From an uncultured Actinomycetes bacterium (GTDB lineage: Bacteria > Actinomycetota > Actinomycetes > Nanopelagicales > Nanopelagicaceae): DNA of 45,761 bases. Position numbers and translations under genes: made by a program. The notes below the pieces were generated by a model. It was given only the letters and a program-made list of their open reading frames with translations. It ran no database searches and was not told where the DNA came from. The DNA is taken from NCBI GenBank assembly GCA_903846075.1, contig CAIMZW010000119.1:1-45761 (forward strand). Reading direction: 5' to 3'. Of the stretch, positions 7,929 to 15,918 are shown piece after piece (the first letter of the stretch is position 1; each line of letters begins with the position of its first letter).

Positions 7929-9236
7929 CTAGTCCCGCTTGAGAATCTTGCGAATCTGTTCTAGTGCAGTCTTTACTCGAGATTCATAACCATGAGTGGT
8001 TGGCTGGTAATACTGAACGCCAAGTAAGTCATCGGGAAGATATTGCTGTTGCGCAATTCCTGCCGGTAAATCGTGGGGATAAATGTAAGACTGTCTCTTG
8101 CGCGCCGAATTGATTTTGTCGTCTCGGAGCGCTCCTGAGTTTCCATCTCGAAGGTGGGGTAAAACCTCACCACCTTTTCCTGATCGGACATCAGCCAATG
8201 CAGATTCAATCGCGAGATAAGCCGCATTGGATTTAGGGGCACAGGCAAGATATGTCACGGCCTCTGCGAGAATTATTCGAGCCTCTGGCATTCCTACTAG
8301 AGCCACTGCCTGTGCCGCGGCAACTGCCAAGCCAAGCGCCTGTGGATCTGCAATTCCAATATCTTCGCTCGCACTAATCATTACTCTTCTCGCAATAAAT
8401 CGAGGATCCTCACCTGATTCCAACATCCGCGCTAAGTAATGCAAAGCAGCATCAACATCGGAACCACGGATACTTTTTATGAGTGCACTTGCCACGTCGT
8501 AATGGCTATCGCCACCTCGATCATAATTTTGAATCACTCGATCAACAGCCGTCGCCAAGACTTCATTAGTTATCTCATCAGTTGCTGCGCCGGCTGCGGC
8601 TTCTAAGTAGGTAAGTGCGCGCCTGGCATCGCCATCAGCAAGTCGAATGAGAGATTGGGCGGCCTCCGTCGAAATCTTTACTTCGCCATTGAGACCACGT
8701 ACATCTGAAATAGCTCTTTCAATGAGATTTGCAACTTCAGCATCGGTGAGCGGGCGCAGAGTGAGGACGATAGAACGAGAAAGCAGGGGTGAATTGATAG
8801 AGAAGGAAGGGTTCTCGGTAGTGGCTGCGACCAAGGTGACCCATCGATTTTCGACTCCAGGGAGCAGTGCATCTTGCTGAGCTTTGGAAAATCTATGAAC
8901 CTCATCGATAAAGAGGACAGTTTCCCGACCTTCTAATTCGCGACGTGATTGTGCGGCAACGAGGACCTCGCGGACTTGGGCAACGCCAGAACTGACTGCC
9001 GAGAGCTCTACAAATTCCCGCGCATCAGATTGAGCAATCATTTTTGCCAATGTGGTCTTGCCACTTCCCGGTGGCCCATAGAGGAGCACGCTGGTGATGT
9101 GTTTGCCCTCGCCCTGTATCAATCGGGTTAACGGCGAGCCAGGTTGGAGCAGATGTTGCTGACCTAGAAGTTCAGAAATCAATCGAGGCCGGAGCCGAAC
9201 CGCGAGCGGGGATGAGTCGTCACTGCCATTCGACAT
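7929..9236 (-). CDS. rarA: replication-associated recombination protein A (MgsA/RarA AAA+ ATPase)
   Basis: About 435 residues, the normal RarA length. N-terminal clamp-loader-like AAA+ domain with Walker A G-P-P-G-S-G-K-T-T (about 54-62) and Walker B L-F-I-D-E-V-H-R-F, sensor motif T-T-E-N-P, then the helical tetramerisation region and the C-terminal block Y-P-H-D...Q-Q-Y-L-P-D typical of the family. It acts at stalled replication forks, with SSB and RecA as known partners in other bacteria. Of three nearby ATGs I chose the one at 9236 because AGGGGAG lies 8 nt before it; the ATG at 9254 would precede that site. Stands alone between unrelated clusters. Confidence 0.93.
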   Translation of the reverse strand: MSNGSDDSSPLAVRLRPRLISELLGQQHLLQPGSPLTRLIQGEGKHITSVLLYGPPGSGKTTLAKMIAQSDAREFVELSAVSSGVAQVREVLVAAQSRRELEGRETVLFIDEVHRFSKAQQDALLPGVENRWVTLVAATTENPSFSINSPLLSRSIVLTLRPLTDAEVANLIERAISDVRGLNGEVKISTEAAQSLIRLADGDARRALTYLEAAAGAATDEITNEVLATAVDRVIQNYDRGGDSHYDVASALIKSIRGSDVDAALHYLARMLESGEDPRFIARRVMISASEDIGIADPQALGLAVAAAQAVALVGMPEARIILAEAVTYLACAPKSNAAYLAIESALADVRSGKGGEVLPHLRDGNSGALRDDKINSARKRQSYIYPHDLPAGIAQQQYLPDDLLGVQYYQPTTHGYESRVKTALEQIRKILKRD

Positions 9237-9310
9237 GCTCATTACTCCCCTCATCGCTCGACTTGAAACTCTACTGCTTAAATGAACGATTCGAAATTCA
9301 ATCCTTGGGC

Positions 9311-9316
9311 TAAATT
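9311..9316 (+). promoter_or_regulatory. -10 element of a leaderless promoter
   Basis: TAAATT followed by exactly 6 nt and the ATG at 9323, with no ribosome binding site, which fits a leaderless transcript. Confidence 0.45.
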
Positions 9317-9322
9317 AGCCGC

Positions 9323-10327
9323 ATGACTCAAGCACGCGTTCCGTTAAAAATTGGAATTCTTGGCGCGGCCAGAATTGCTCGAAAAGCTATCGTCTACCCA
9401 GCCCACGCCACGGAACATGTTCTTTACGGGGTTGCATCTCGCGACCACGAACGCGGTGCTGCCTTTGCTAGCCAATACGGTGTCCTCAATGTTTACGACT
9501 CGTATCAAGAGATTATTGATGACCCCGAGATAACCATGATCTATAACGCCCTGCCCAATAATGGCCATGCCCCTTGGAATATTAAGGCGATGCGCGCCGG
9601 CAAACATGTGCTTAGTGAGAAACCTGCTGCAAGCAATGGTGAAGAAGCTAAGTTGGTGGAAGAAGTTGTTCTCGCTTCAGGCGTAACGTACATGGAGGCA
9701 TTTCATTATTACTATCACCCAGTTTTTCAAAGAATTATTGAAATTCTCAAGTCTGGTGAAATTGGGGAATTAATCAGTATCAAATCAGCTCTCTATGGAC
9801 TCATGCCCAGCGAAAGTGATCTGAGATTGCAGTTCGAGCTTGCCGGCGGGTGCTTGATGGATATGGGATGTTATTCAGTCCATTCCCAACGAATGGTTTC
9901 TCTCGCACTTTTTGGGGAAGAACCAAAGGTAGAGAGTGCAAAAGCACGAATGCACCGACCCAATCTCGATGTGGCTTTTGAAGCAACTCTTAAGTTTGCC
10001 AATGGAGCAGTTGGTATTGCGGATTCTGATTTCGACACCCAAGGATTTAGTTCTCCACTCAGTATTCAAGGAACAAAGGGATCAATTGAAACTTACTCTT
10101 TCGTTATTCCAAGCTTAGATGATCGAGTATTTGTCCGAGTAGGAGATTCCGAGCGCATTGAATCTCTCGGGACGATTTCTTCGTACACCTACCAACTGCA
10201 GTCATTTGCCGATGCTGTTGATTTTGGAAAACCCTTTACTACCGACGCTACCGATTCCCGAATCAATATGGAAACAATCGATACTGCTTATCTTGCGGCT
10301 GGGTTGGAAATCAGACCAGCTTTATAG
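9323..10327 (+). CDS. Gfo/Idh/MocA-family NAD(P)-dependent oxidoreductase
   Basis: A 334-residue sugar/polyol dehydrogenase. Rossmann domain starts at I-G-I-L-G-A-A-R-I-A (about 9-18); the family's catalytic Lys100 sits in S-E-K-P-A. The C-terminal alpha/beta domain has G-G-C-L-M-D-M-G-C-Y (about 172-181) with the family's Asp/Tyr positions. It resembles the D-xylose/glucose-fructose dehydrogenase branch more than classical inositol dehydrogenase, judging by the M-D-M-G-C-Y block. It could oxidise a cyclitol or free sugar for the neighbouring pathway. The start is probably leaderless. It converges on the isomerase gene at 10330, with a 2-nt gap. Confidence 0.85.
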   Translation: MTQARVPLKIGILGAARIARKAIVYPAHATEHVLYGVASRDHERGAAFASQYGVLNVYDSYQEIIDDPEITMIYNALPNNGHAPWNIKAMRAGKHVLSEKPAASNGEEAKLVEEVVLASGVTYMEAFHYYYHPVFQRIIEILKSGEIGELISIKSALYGLMPSESDLRLQFELAGGCLMDMGCYSVHSQRMVSLALFGEEPKVESAKARMHRPNLDVAFEATLKFANGAVGIADSDFDTQGFSSPLSIQGTKGSIETYSFVIPSLDDRVFVRVGDSERIESLGTISSYTYQLQSFADAVDFGKPFTTDATDSRINMETIDTAYLAAGLEIRPAL

Positions 10328-10329
10328 GT

Positions 10330-11190
10330 TTATTGAAGAGCGCTGGCGATGGCCTGGTAGGAAACTCCGGAAGCAGCTTCCGATGGTTCCCAAGCTGAAT
10401 CCTGTTCGCTCATCAACCAACCATCAAAGCCATGCGCTCGCAAAGAATTAATGGTTCCGATTAAATCTAAGACCCCAGTCCCGGCTGGAACGAAAAGCTT
10501 ATCGGTGACGACAGCATCCTCCATGCTCGCAATTTCGCCACTTGCAAGTCGTCCGAGAACTTCGCCTGAGACATCTTTTATATGTACGTGAGTAATTCTT
10601 TCCTTATATTGTTCAATAGCCTGTAGTGGATCGCCTCCGCCGACAATCCAATGCCCAACATCAAGACACATTCCAACGGTTTGTGGATCCAGCAAGTGCA
10701 TCAACTTCTCAGTCTCCGCTGGAGATTCAATGAAGGTGGCAGCATGAGGATGGAAAGAGGATTTCATCCCGTAGTTCGAAGCAACTGCTGCAAATCTGTT
10801 TACATGTTCTGCTAAGGCCGCGTATGCCGAATCAGTTAATTGTGGACCAGTCGCGGCGCGAGTAGCGCAGAGATCTCGTTCGGGGGTTCCATCGACGGCA
10901 AAGACCACCATTTCTACTCCGGTTTTTCGAGCTACCTCAATAATTTCGGCCGTCTCAATTTCAGAGCGTCCTTCAATTCCATCGGGCGTCATATGAACAG
11001 CGACATAGATTTCTGCGCATTTAAGATTGTTCTTAGCCATTTCGGCGAGAAACTCCGAAGAGTTCCCTTGGGCAACTGAAATCTGAATTCCTTTGAATCC
11101 GTATCCGGAAATACCTTCAAGGTAAGTCGCCATGGATGCTTCAGAATATTTCCAGTTGAGTGGAACGATGCCGATATTTGATCTGTCCAT
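10330..11190 (-). CDS. IolE-like sugar phosphate isomerase/epimerase (inosose dehydratase paralogue)
   Basis: A 286-residue xylose-isomerase-like TIM barrel. Motifs F-H-P-H-A (metal region), C-L-D-V-G-H-W-I-V-G-G-G-D-P, H-V-H-I-K-D and a C-terminal S-E-Q-D follow the IolE of this same window (20537) almost block for block, so the two look like paralogues with perhaps different cyclitol or keto-sugar substrates. Known relatives are inosose dehydratase, IolH/IolI isomerases and 3-keto-glucoside-related epimerases. Its ATG directly follows the stop of the GH63-like gene (TAAATG), so the two are almost certainly cotranscribed and translationally coupled. Dehydration of a keto-cyclitol or isomerisation of a keto-sugar are both possible. 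Confidence 0.8.
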   Translation of the reverse strand: MDRSNIGIVPLNWKYSEASMATYLEGISGYGFKGIQISVAQGNSSEFLAEMAKNNLKCAEIYVAVHMTPDGIEGRSEIETAEIIEVARKTGVEMVVFAVDGTPERDLCATRAATGPQLTDSAYAALAEHVNRFAAVASNYGMKSSFHPHAATFIESPAETEKLMHLLDPQTVGMCLDVGHWIVGGGDPLQAIEQYKERITHVHIKDVSGEVLGRLASGEIASMEDAVVTDKLFVPAGTGVLDLIGTINSLRAHGFDGWLMSEQDSAWEPSEAASGVSYQAIASALQ

Positions 11191-12474
11191 TTATAAGGTC
11201 CTGTCTACGAGGTCAAGCAGAATCATGGTCCAACTAAAATCTGGAGCACCCCACCCGGTTGCATCATATGGGTTGTAATATTCTCGAACACCACTCTTCT
11301 GGACGCATTCGATACTTTTGGCCGCGATGTGACTAGCTAAATCTTTTCTCCCGTGAGCAATCAATCCTCTGCTGAGATACCAATTACAACTAAGCCATGT
11401 AGGTCCTCGCCATACAAGATTGCCTCCGACCGTATTTGGTCGAAATGTTGGTTCATTCATCGCGACGGATGGAATGGGAAAGGTAGCCCAATACTCGTCT
11501 GGATTGAGGAGGTGTTCCAAAATTCGGCTAACTTTTTTCGGATCCGTTTCAGGCAGCAGGAGCGGCATGAGACTGACCCAAGTGTTGACTCGCATCTGCT
11601 CATTAGCGCGACCATTAACGTTGTAATACAGACCATCCGATTCATTCCAGCAAAGTTCGTTGAGTGATTTCAGGGCATGCTCGGCTCGTAATTTATAGAT
11701 TTCTGCACCTGCTTCATCTTCAACCCGAGCGCAGAGTTGAGACAAGGTTCGAAGGTTCTCAATATAGATCGTGTTCACCATTACATCGGCGACGACAAAG
11801 TAATCGGACTCCATCATCTTCCTTGGGTCGCGTTGGTATTCATCGTACGGTTTGCAGATGAGGTCCCAGCCGCGATCCCAACTTTCGTGTTCTTCATCTT
11901 GAATTTGCAGAAGCTCATCCCAAACCGGTGAATGGTCCAAACCTGTCTCATCAGGCTGAACAACTCTTACTAACCCATCACTGAAAGGATTTCGAGTGCT
12001 ATGCAGCCAATCGTAAAACTTACATAGATCTTCAATGACTTCTTCAATAAATGATGTTCCGCGACCCCGCGAAGCAACAGCTGCGACGGCCTCGGCAAGT
12101 AACGGGGGTTGCATCTCATCGGAGAGGTATCGATTTCTAAAAGCTATTTTGTAGTTGGCAACTATTTCATCATAAGTATCGCGTTGCCAGAATGTGACGT
12201 GAGAGATAAAACCATCTTCATGCTGATTCTTTAAGAGGCTTTTTAGTTCAGCCTCGGCTTTAGGTATATCAAAGTGGCTTAAGGTGATGGCGTGAAAGCA
12301 AGAATCCCAAAACCATTGGAAAGGGTATGTAACAGAAGAGGGACAGGTGAAATCAAAAGTTTCATTGCACCAATCTGCATATCCAACTTGTCGATTTTTA
12401 GTGTGAATCTCTATAGCGATTTTCTTTAACCACAAATAATCGTCGATGCTCGTTGTAGCTAATTTTTCGACCAT
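11191..12474 (-). CDS. GH63-like (alpha/alpha)6 glycoside hydrolase
   Basis: 427 residues with no signal peptide, so cytoplasmic. The block Y-P-F-Q-W-F-W-D-S-C-F-H-A (about 51-63) is typical of GH63/GH37-type (alpha/alpha)6 barrels, including glucosylglycerate/mannosylglycerate hydrolases; the Asp in W-D-S is a substrate-binding or catalytic position there. Further family marks are N-V-N-G-R, G-G-N-L-V-W-R-G-P-T-W-L and the final Y-N-P-Y-D-A-T-G-W-G-A-P-D-F-S-W. It probably removes an alpha-linked glucose or mannose from a small compatible-solute-type glycoside or glycosylated cyclitol taken up by the cell. First gene of a two-gene minus-strand operon with the IolE paralogue; probably leaderless (TAAATA, 6 nt, ATG). 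Confidence 0.78.
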   Translation of the reverse strand: MVEKLATTSIDDYLWLKKIAIEIHTKNRQVGYADWCNETFDFTCPSSVTYPFQWFWDSCFHAITLSHFDIPKAEAELKSLLKNQHEDGFISHVTFWQRDTYDEIVANYKIAFRNRYLSDEMQPPLLAEAVAAVASRGRGTSFIEEVIEDLCKFYDWLHSTRNPFSDGLVRVVQPDETGLDHSPVWDELLQIQDEEHESWDRGWDLICKPYDEYQRDPRKMMESDYFVVADVMVNTIYIENLRTLSQLCARVEDEAGAEIYKLRAEHALKSLNELCWNESDGLYYNVNGRANEQMRVNTWVSLMPLLLPETDPKKVSRILEHLLNPDEYWATFPIPSVAMNEPTFRPNTVGGNLVWRGPTWLSCNWYLSRGLIAHGRKDLASHIAAKSIECVQKSGVREYYNPYDATGWGAPDFSWTMILLDLVDRTL

Positions 12475-12480
12475 AATGAT

Positions 12481-12486
12481 TATTTA
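12481..12486 (-). promoter_or_regulatory. -10 element of a leaderless promoter
   Basis: On the minus strand TAAATA lies exactly 6 nt before the ATG of the GH63-like gene at 12474. No ribosome site is present. Confidence 0.45.
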
Positions 12487-12510
12487 TCCGCTTCATACTT
12501 TACGATTGAG

Positions 12511-12522
12511 TGTTCGCTAACA
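12511..12522. promoter_or_regulatory. candidate LacI-type operator
   Basis: TGTTCGCTAACA, a near-palindrome of the form TGTTNGCNAACA (10 of 12 positions symmetric), sits midway between the divergent GH63-like and Gfo-type genes. Single copy, so support is weak. Confidence 0.3.
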
Positions 12523-12566
12523 TACCATTCACATAATAACTTTCTGCAGATTTCAGGAGCATCTAT

Positions 12567-13694
12567 ATGTCACTCAAAACCATAGTTCGCGTTGGAGTTG
12601 TCGGAGCCGGAGCCGTTGCGTCATCGGTGCATTTACCGATTCTCTCCCGACGAAGTGACATATTTGAGGTTGAGGCAATTGCTGATTACAACTTGACTGC
12701 GGCTAATGCCTTAGCCGATCGCTTTGCCATTCCTGCCGGAGGACGTTTTGAAGATCCGCTGAAGATGTTCGCATCTGGACTTATTGATGCTGCGGTCATT
12801 TTGAACTCCGGAAGTCACGCGGATCTCGTGGTTGCAGCCCTCAATTCTGGCCTTGACGTCTTTTGTGAAAAACCACTGGCTTACAGTGAAGAGGAAGTTG
12901 TAAAGATAGAAAGCGCTATGAAAGCGTCTGGAAGAAAATTAATGCTAGGTTATATGAAGACTTTTGATCAAGCGACAAAAGCAATGAAGGCAAATCTCAA
13001 AGGTCGTCCTCGAGCCGTCGATGTAGTCGTCCTTCATCCAAGCGGAGAGAGCCAACTCGCCACCACAGAGTTACATGTCCAGGCTTTTCCACCTAGCCCA
13101 GAGAATTTGGCAAAATTCAAGGCCAGTGCTCGAGCGGTAGCAGTGGAAGCGCTCGGAGAGGCAGGCGCTGAGGCGATTGGCCACTTGTACGCCGATGGAA
13201 TCATCGGTTCGATTATCCACGAACTCTCAGTTTTGCGAGAGTTTGATATTCACATCACAAAAATTGATTTTGCGGATCGCTGGACCAGCGACGACTCGCC
13301 TAATGTGGTGATTCAAGCCAGAACTGACGATGACGTCCGAGTTAGCCTTCGATGGTTAATCCTGGATGACTACCCTCTCTATCAGGAGGAGATTCGCTGG
13401 GTAAATGACAAAGAAGGCCATCACTTGATTTTTCCTAGCCCTTACATTTTGCGAGTCCCCACCAAATATATTGCGACAACTCGTATCGGTTTAGATCATG
13501 TCAATACGATTTTCGAGTCCTACATGCCATCGTTTGAGTTGGAATTAGAAGCTTTTCACGCGCTCACTCAGACCGGTCACCAACAAGGCGATCCGATCCG
13601 AGATGGTCGAGAGGATATGCAGATTTCCCAGCAGGTTGTGAAATTTATCTTGGTACGCGAAGGCGTTGCCTTGGGCGGAAATTTACTCGACTAG
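12567..13694 (+). CDS. Gfo/Idh/MocA-family oxidoreductase
   Basis: 375 residues. Rossmann start G-V-V-G-A-G-A-V-A-S (about 11-20) and catalytic Lys102 in C-E-K-P-L. After the Rossmann domain a 90-residue stretch rich in charged helices (about 150-215) is longer than in the typical family member, then the beta-sheet domain. AGGAG at 12555-12559, 7 nt before the ATG, makes the start secure. It is divergent from the GH63-like/IolE-like operon and upstream of the convergent transaldolase-family gene, so a role in oxidising a sugar or cyclitol in this region is likely. It could supply the missing IolG step, but the sequence alone does not show that. Confidence 0.83.
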   Translation: MSLKTIVRVGVVGAGAVASSVHLPILSRRSDIFEVEAIADYNLTAANALADRFAIPAGGRFEDPLKMFASGLIDAAVILNSGSHADLVVAALNSGLDVFCEKPLAYSEEEVVKIESAMKASGRKLMLGYMKTFDQATKAMKANLKGRPRAVDVVVLHPSGESQLATTELHVQAFPPSPENLAKFKASARAVAVEALGEAGAEAIGHLYADGIIGSIIHELSVLREFDIHITKIDFADRWTSDDSPNVVIQARTDDDVRVSLRWLILDDYPLYQEEIRWVNDKEGHHLIFPSPYILRVPTKYIATTRIGLDHVNTIFESYMPSFELELEAFHALTQTGHQQGDPIRDGREDMQISQQVVKFILVREGVALGGNLLD

Positions 13695-13710
13695 CTGCAT
13701 CTGACTTCTA

Positions 13711-14787
13711 CTACTTATCGGGATTCGGAACCAAGGTATCCCGAACGAAGGTTTCAAGCTCGTTCACCGACTGTAAAAAGCCTCGCAAAGTGCGCATTGT
13801 GGCACCTAGAGTCGAGAACTCCTCGACCTTAAGTCCATCGGCGTTATACATCTTTCGAAATTCGGGAAGATGTTCCAACATTGGTTCAAGAATTCGATCT
13901 GCAACCGGGACTTCGATGCTTTCGAGGTTTGGTTTCAATCCCGATTGGTTGATTCGTACCTGCCAACTGTACGGCGGTGATATAACTGAATCCCCACCGA
14001 TGATTTCACTCCAATGCATATGATTTCGAAAAGCAGCCGAGAGTAAACGAGTGCGGAAACCCCGCGCTTTATAGATTTGATAGGCATTTTTAAAGACTGC
14101 GACTCCAGCCCATTCCATGACGCCAGGATCGATCGTCACTTGGCTTTTTTCTGCCGAAACTTTTACCCAATCATCAACCCTACCCACCATGATTGTGCAG
14201 ACTGGTCCCATCTGTGAAGTATCAAGTCCTTCTGCCTCTCGTCGCTTTAAGCCGCGTTCGATTGCTTCGCCCACTGCAATAGCCTGAGCAACCGAGAAGG
14301 AGACTGTGGCATTAATGCTCACGCCACGATATGTCGCCTCTTCGAAAGCCGGCATAGCCTCGGAGGTGACAGGAATTTTAACGATTATGTTTTTGGCAAG
14401 AGTAGAGAATTCTTCAGCTTGCGCTGCCAAAACGTTTGGATTTCGAAAATTCCTTGGATCCGTCTGGATTGAGAGCCTGCCATTTTTCCCATTGTATTTC
14501 TCAAATTCTGCTTCAAGAAGTTTGGCCGCATTACAAGACAATTCCTTGACCATAGCCCAACCAATTTGGTCATCTGTTTCGGTTGGATGGGATTGTGAGT
14601 ATTCCTTGATTCGACTACTCCACAATTCTTTATCCGCTTTTAGTGCGGCAAGTGCAATCACTGGATTGCAGGTTGCTCCAACAATTCCCCATGTAAGCGC
14701 ATCTTTAAGTTCTCGAGGGTCTGCGGAGTCATTCCACAAAACAGTTGGTGAATTCTGTTTCATGTAAAGAAATGGCGAGTCGGACAT
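13711..14787 (-). CDS. transaldolase-family protein
   Basis: A 358-residue class I aldolase. The family's T/S-N-P signature appears as G-A-T-C-N-P-V-I-A (37-45), and Lys137 in I-I-V-K-I-P is the Schiff-base lysine. A-T-V-S-F-S and the later R-L-L-S-A-A-F-R-N block also fit transaldolase. No tal/zwf/tkt neighbours are present; instead it is divergent from a LacI regulator and near the iol genes, so it may cleave a keto-sugar phosphate made by this region rather than serve the pentose phosphate pathway. Use as a substitute for the missing DKG-phosphate aldolase is only a speculation. The minus-strand start follows a G-rich site (GGGGG, 4 nt). Confidence 0.82.
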   Translation of the reverse strand: MSDSPFLYMKQNSPTVLWNDSADPRELKDALTWGIVGATCNPVIALAALKADKELWSSRIKEYSQSHPTETDDQIGWAMVKELSCNAAKLLEAEFEKYNGKNGRLSIQTDPRNFRNPNVLAAQAEEFSTLAKNIIVKIPVTSEAMPAFEEATYRGVSINATVSFSVAQAIAVGEAIERGLKRREAEGLDTSQMGPVCTIMVGRVDDWVKVSAEKSQVTIDPGVMEWAGVAVFKNAYQIYKARGFRTRLLSAAFRNHMHWSEIIGGDSVISPPYSWQVRINQSGLKPNLESIEVPVADRILEPMLEHLPEFRKMYNADGLKVEEFSTLGATMRTLRGFLQSVNELETFVRDTLVPNPDK

Positions 14788-14866
14788 TTTTCCCCCAAGA
14801 TTCTTAATTTCTTTATATCTTAATGGTTCAAGATTTCTGCAGATAGCCTGATCACGCTTTCATCTC

Positions 14867-14877
14867 CTTACATTTGC
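14867..14877. promoter_or_regulatory. CTTACATTTGC operator-like half-site upstream of LacI gene
   Basis: CTTACATTTGC ends 13 nt before the -10 of the LacI gene, so it covers the -35 region. The same word recurs at 20458 (as CTTACATTTGA) and at 21515, and its complement TGTAAG occurs four times before the iol genes. It looks like the binding site of the adjacent LacI protein, giving autoregulation and control of the divergent transaldolase gene. Confidence 0.5.
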
Positions 14878-14890
14878 CGAAGATAGGTTT

Positions 14891-14896
14891 TACTAT
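14891..14896 (+). promoter_or_regulatory. -10 element of a leaderless promoter
   Basis: TACTAT followed by exactly 6 nt and the GTG at 14903. No ribosome binding site is seen. Confidence 0.55.
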
Positions 14897-14902
14897 GCCA
14901 TT

Positions 14903-15913
14903 GTGAAGAAAACTTCGATTTACGATGTTGCAGCTCTTGCAGGCGTTTCTATTGCCACTGTGAGTCGTGCGATTAACCAACCGCACCGGGTTTCAACATC
15001 GACTCGAAATTCTGTTCTCGAAGCCGTTAAGAAACTTGATTACGTCCCTGATTTTGAAGCTGCGGCACGGGCGCGACATCAAAATGATCGAATCGCACTA
15101 CTCGCACCTCTAAATACTTATCCAGGTTTTACTCAACGATTGCGTGGAATCTCATCTGTTTTGGAAGAGATGCATGCCGAATTGATTATCTTTCAAGTGG
15201 ATGCTCAAAAACTGAGCAATCCTCAACATGTTAAATATTTGGATTCCATGGCATCTTCAGGTCGCTTTGATGGTTTGATTGTCATGTCAGTTCCCATTGA
15301 ATCTCAAGATATGCGCCGGATAGCCGATACGCACTTTCCCATTGTTCTCATCGAAACTTCGGATGCCAGGTTTCCGACATTTAAAGTCGATAACGGCGAT
15401 GGTGCTCGAATGGCAGTCGCCCATTTGATCGAACGGAATTATAAAAAAATCGGGTTTATCGGCTTTAGAGCCTTAGCCAATTATTCGACGAATACCTCTC
15501 GCGCTCGCGAACAAGGCTATATCGATACGCTCTTAAATATGGGCCATGTAGTGAATCCAGCCCACATCATGATCTGTGATTACAGCATCGAAGACACCCG
15601 CATTCGAGCTACTGAGATGTTGTCTCATCCCGATCGGCCAGATGCCATTTTTTGTGCTGCCGATATTAATGCGCTCGGCGTATTGAAGGCGGCAAGTGAG
15701 TTGGGACTAAGAGTTCCTGAGGATATTGCCGTTGTGGGTTTTGATGACATTGAAATTGCAAGTTATCTGGGCCTTACAACGGTTAAACAACCACTGGAAG
15801 GTTCGGGCAGAGAAGCCACAATCTTGCTCCAGAAAATTATTGAAGACCCGACCTCGACAAAAACGATGCAAGTCACCTTGCCACTTGAACTTATGGTGCG
15901 AAGTTCCAGTTAG
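14903..15913 (+). CDS. LacI-family transcriptional regulator (probable inositol-cluster repressor)
   Basis: 336 residues: N-terminal LacI HTH (about 3-25, S-I-Y-D-V-A-A-L-A-G-V-S-I-A-T-V-S-R) and hinge helix, then a periplasmic-binding-protein-like effector domain with the family blocks N-Y-x-K-I-G-F-I, C-A-A-D-I-N-A-L-G and V-G-F-D-D-I-E. The GTG start is read from a leaderless promoter. Encoded between the transaldolase-family gene (divergent) and iolD (convergent), it is the obvious local regulator. CTTACA/TGTAAG sites upstream of its own gene, the mmsA-iolE intergenic region and the ABC importer suggest its regulon. The effector would be inositol or a catabolic intermediate (inference). 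Confidence 0.9.
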   Translation: MKKTSIYDVAALAGVSIATVSRAINQPHRVSTSTRNSVLEAVKKLDYVPDFEAAARARHQNDRIALLAPLNTYPGFTQRLRGISSVLEEMHAELIIFQVDAQKLSNPQHVKYLDSMASSGRFDGLIVMSVPIESQDMRRIADTHFPIVLIETSDARFPTFKVDNGDGARMAVAHLIERNYKKIGFIGFRALANYSTNTSRAREQGYIDTLLNMGHVVNPAHIMICDYSIEDTRIRATEMLSHPDRPDAIFCAADINALGVLKAASELGLRVPEDIAVVGFDDIEIASYLGLTTVKQPLEGSGREATILLQKIIEDPTSTKTMQVTLPLELMVRSSS

Positions 15914-15918
15914 AAGTG

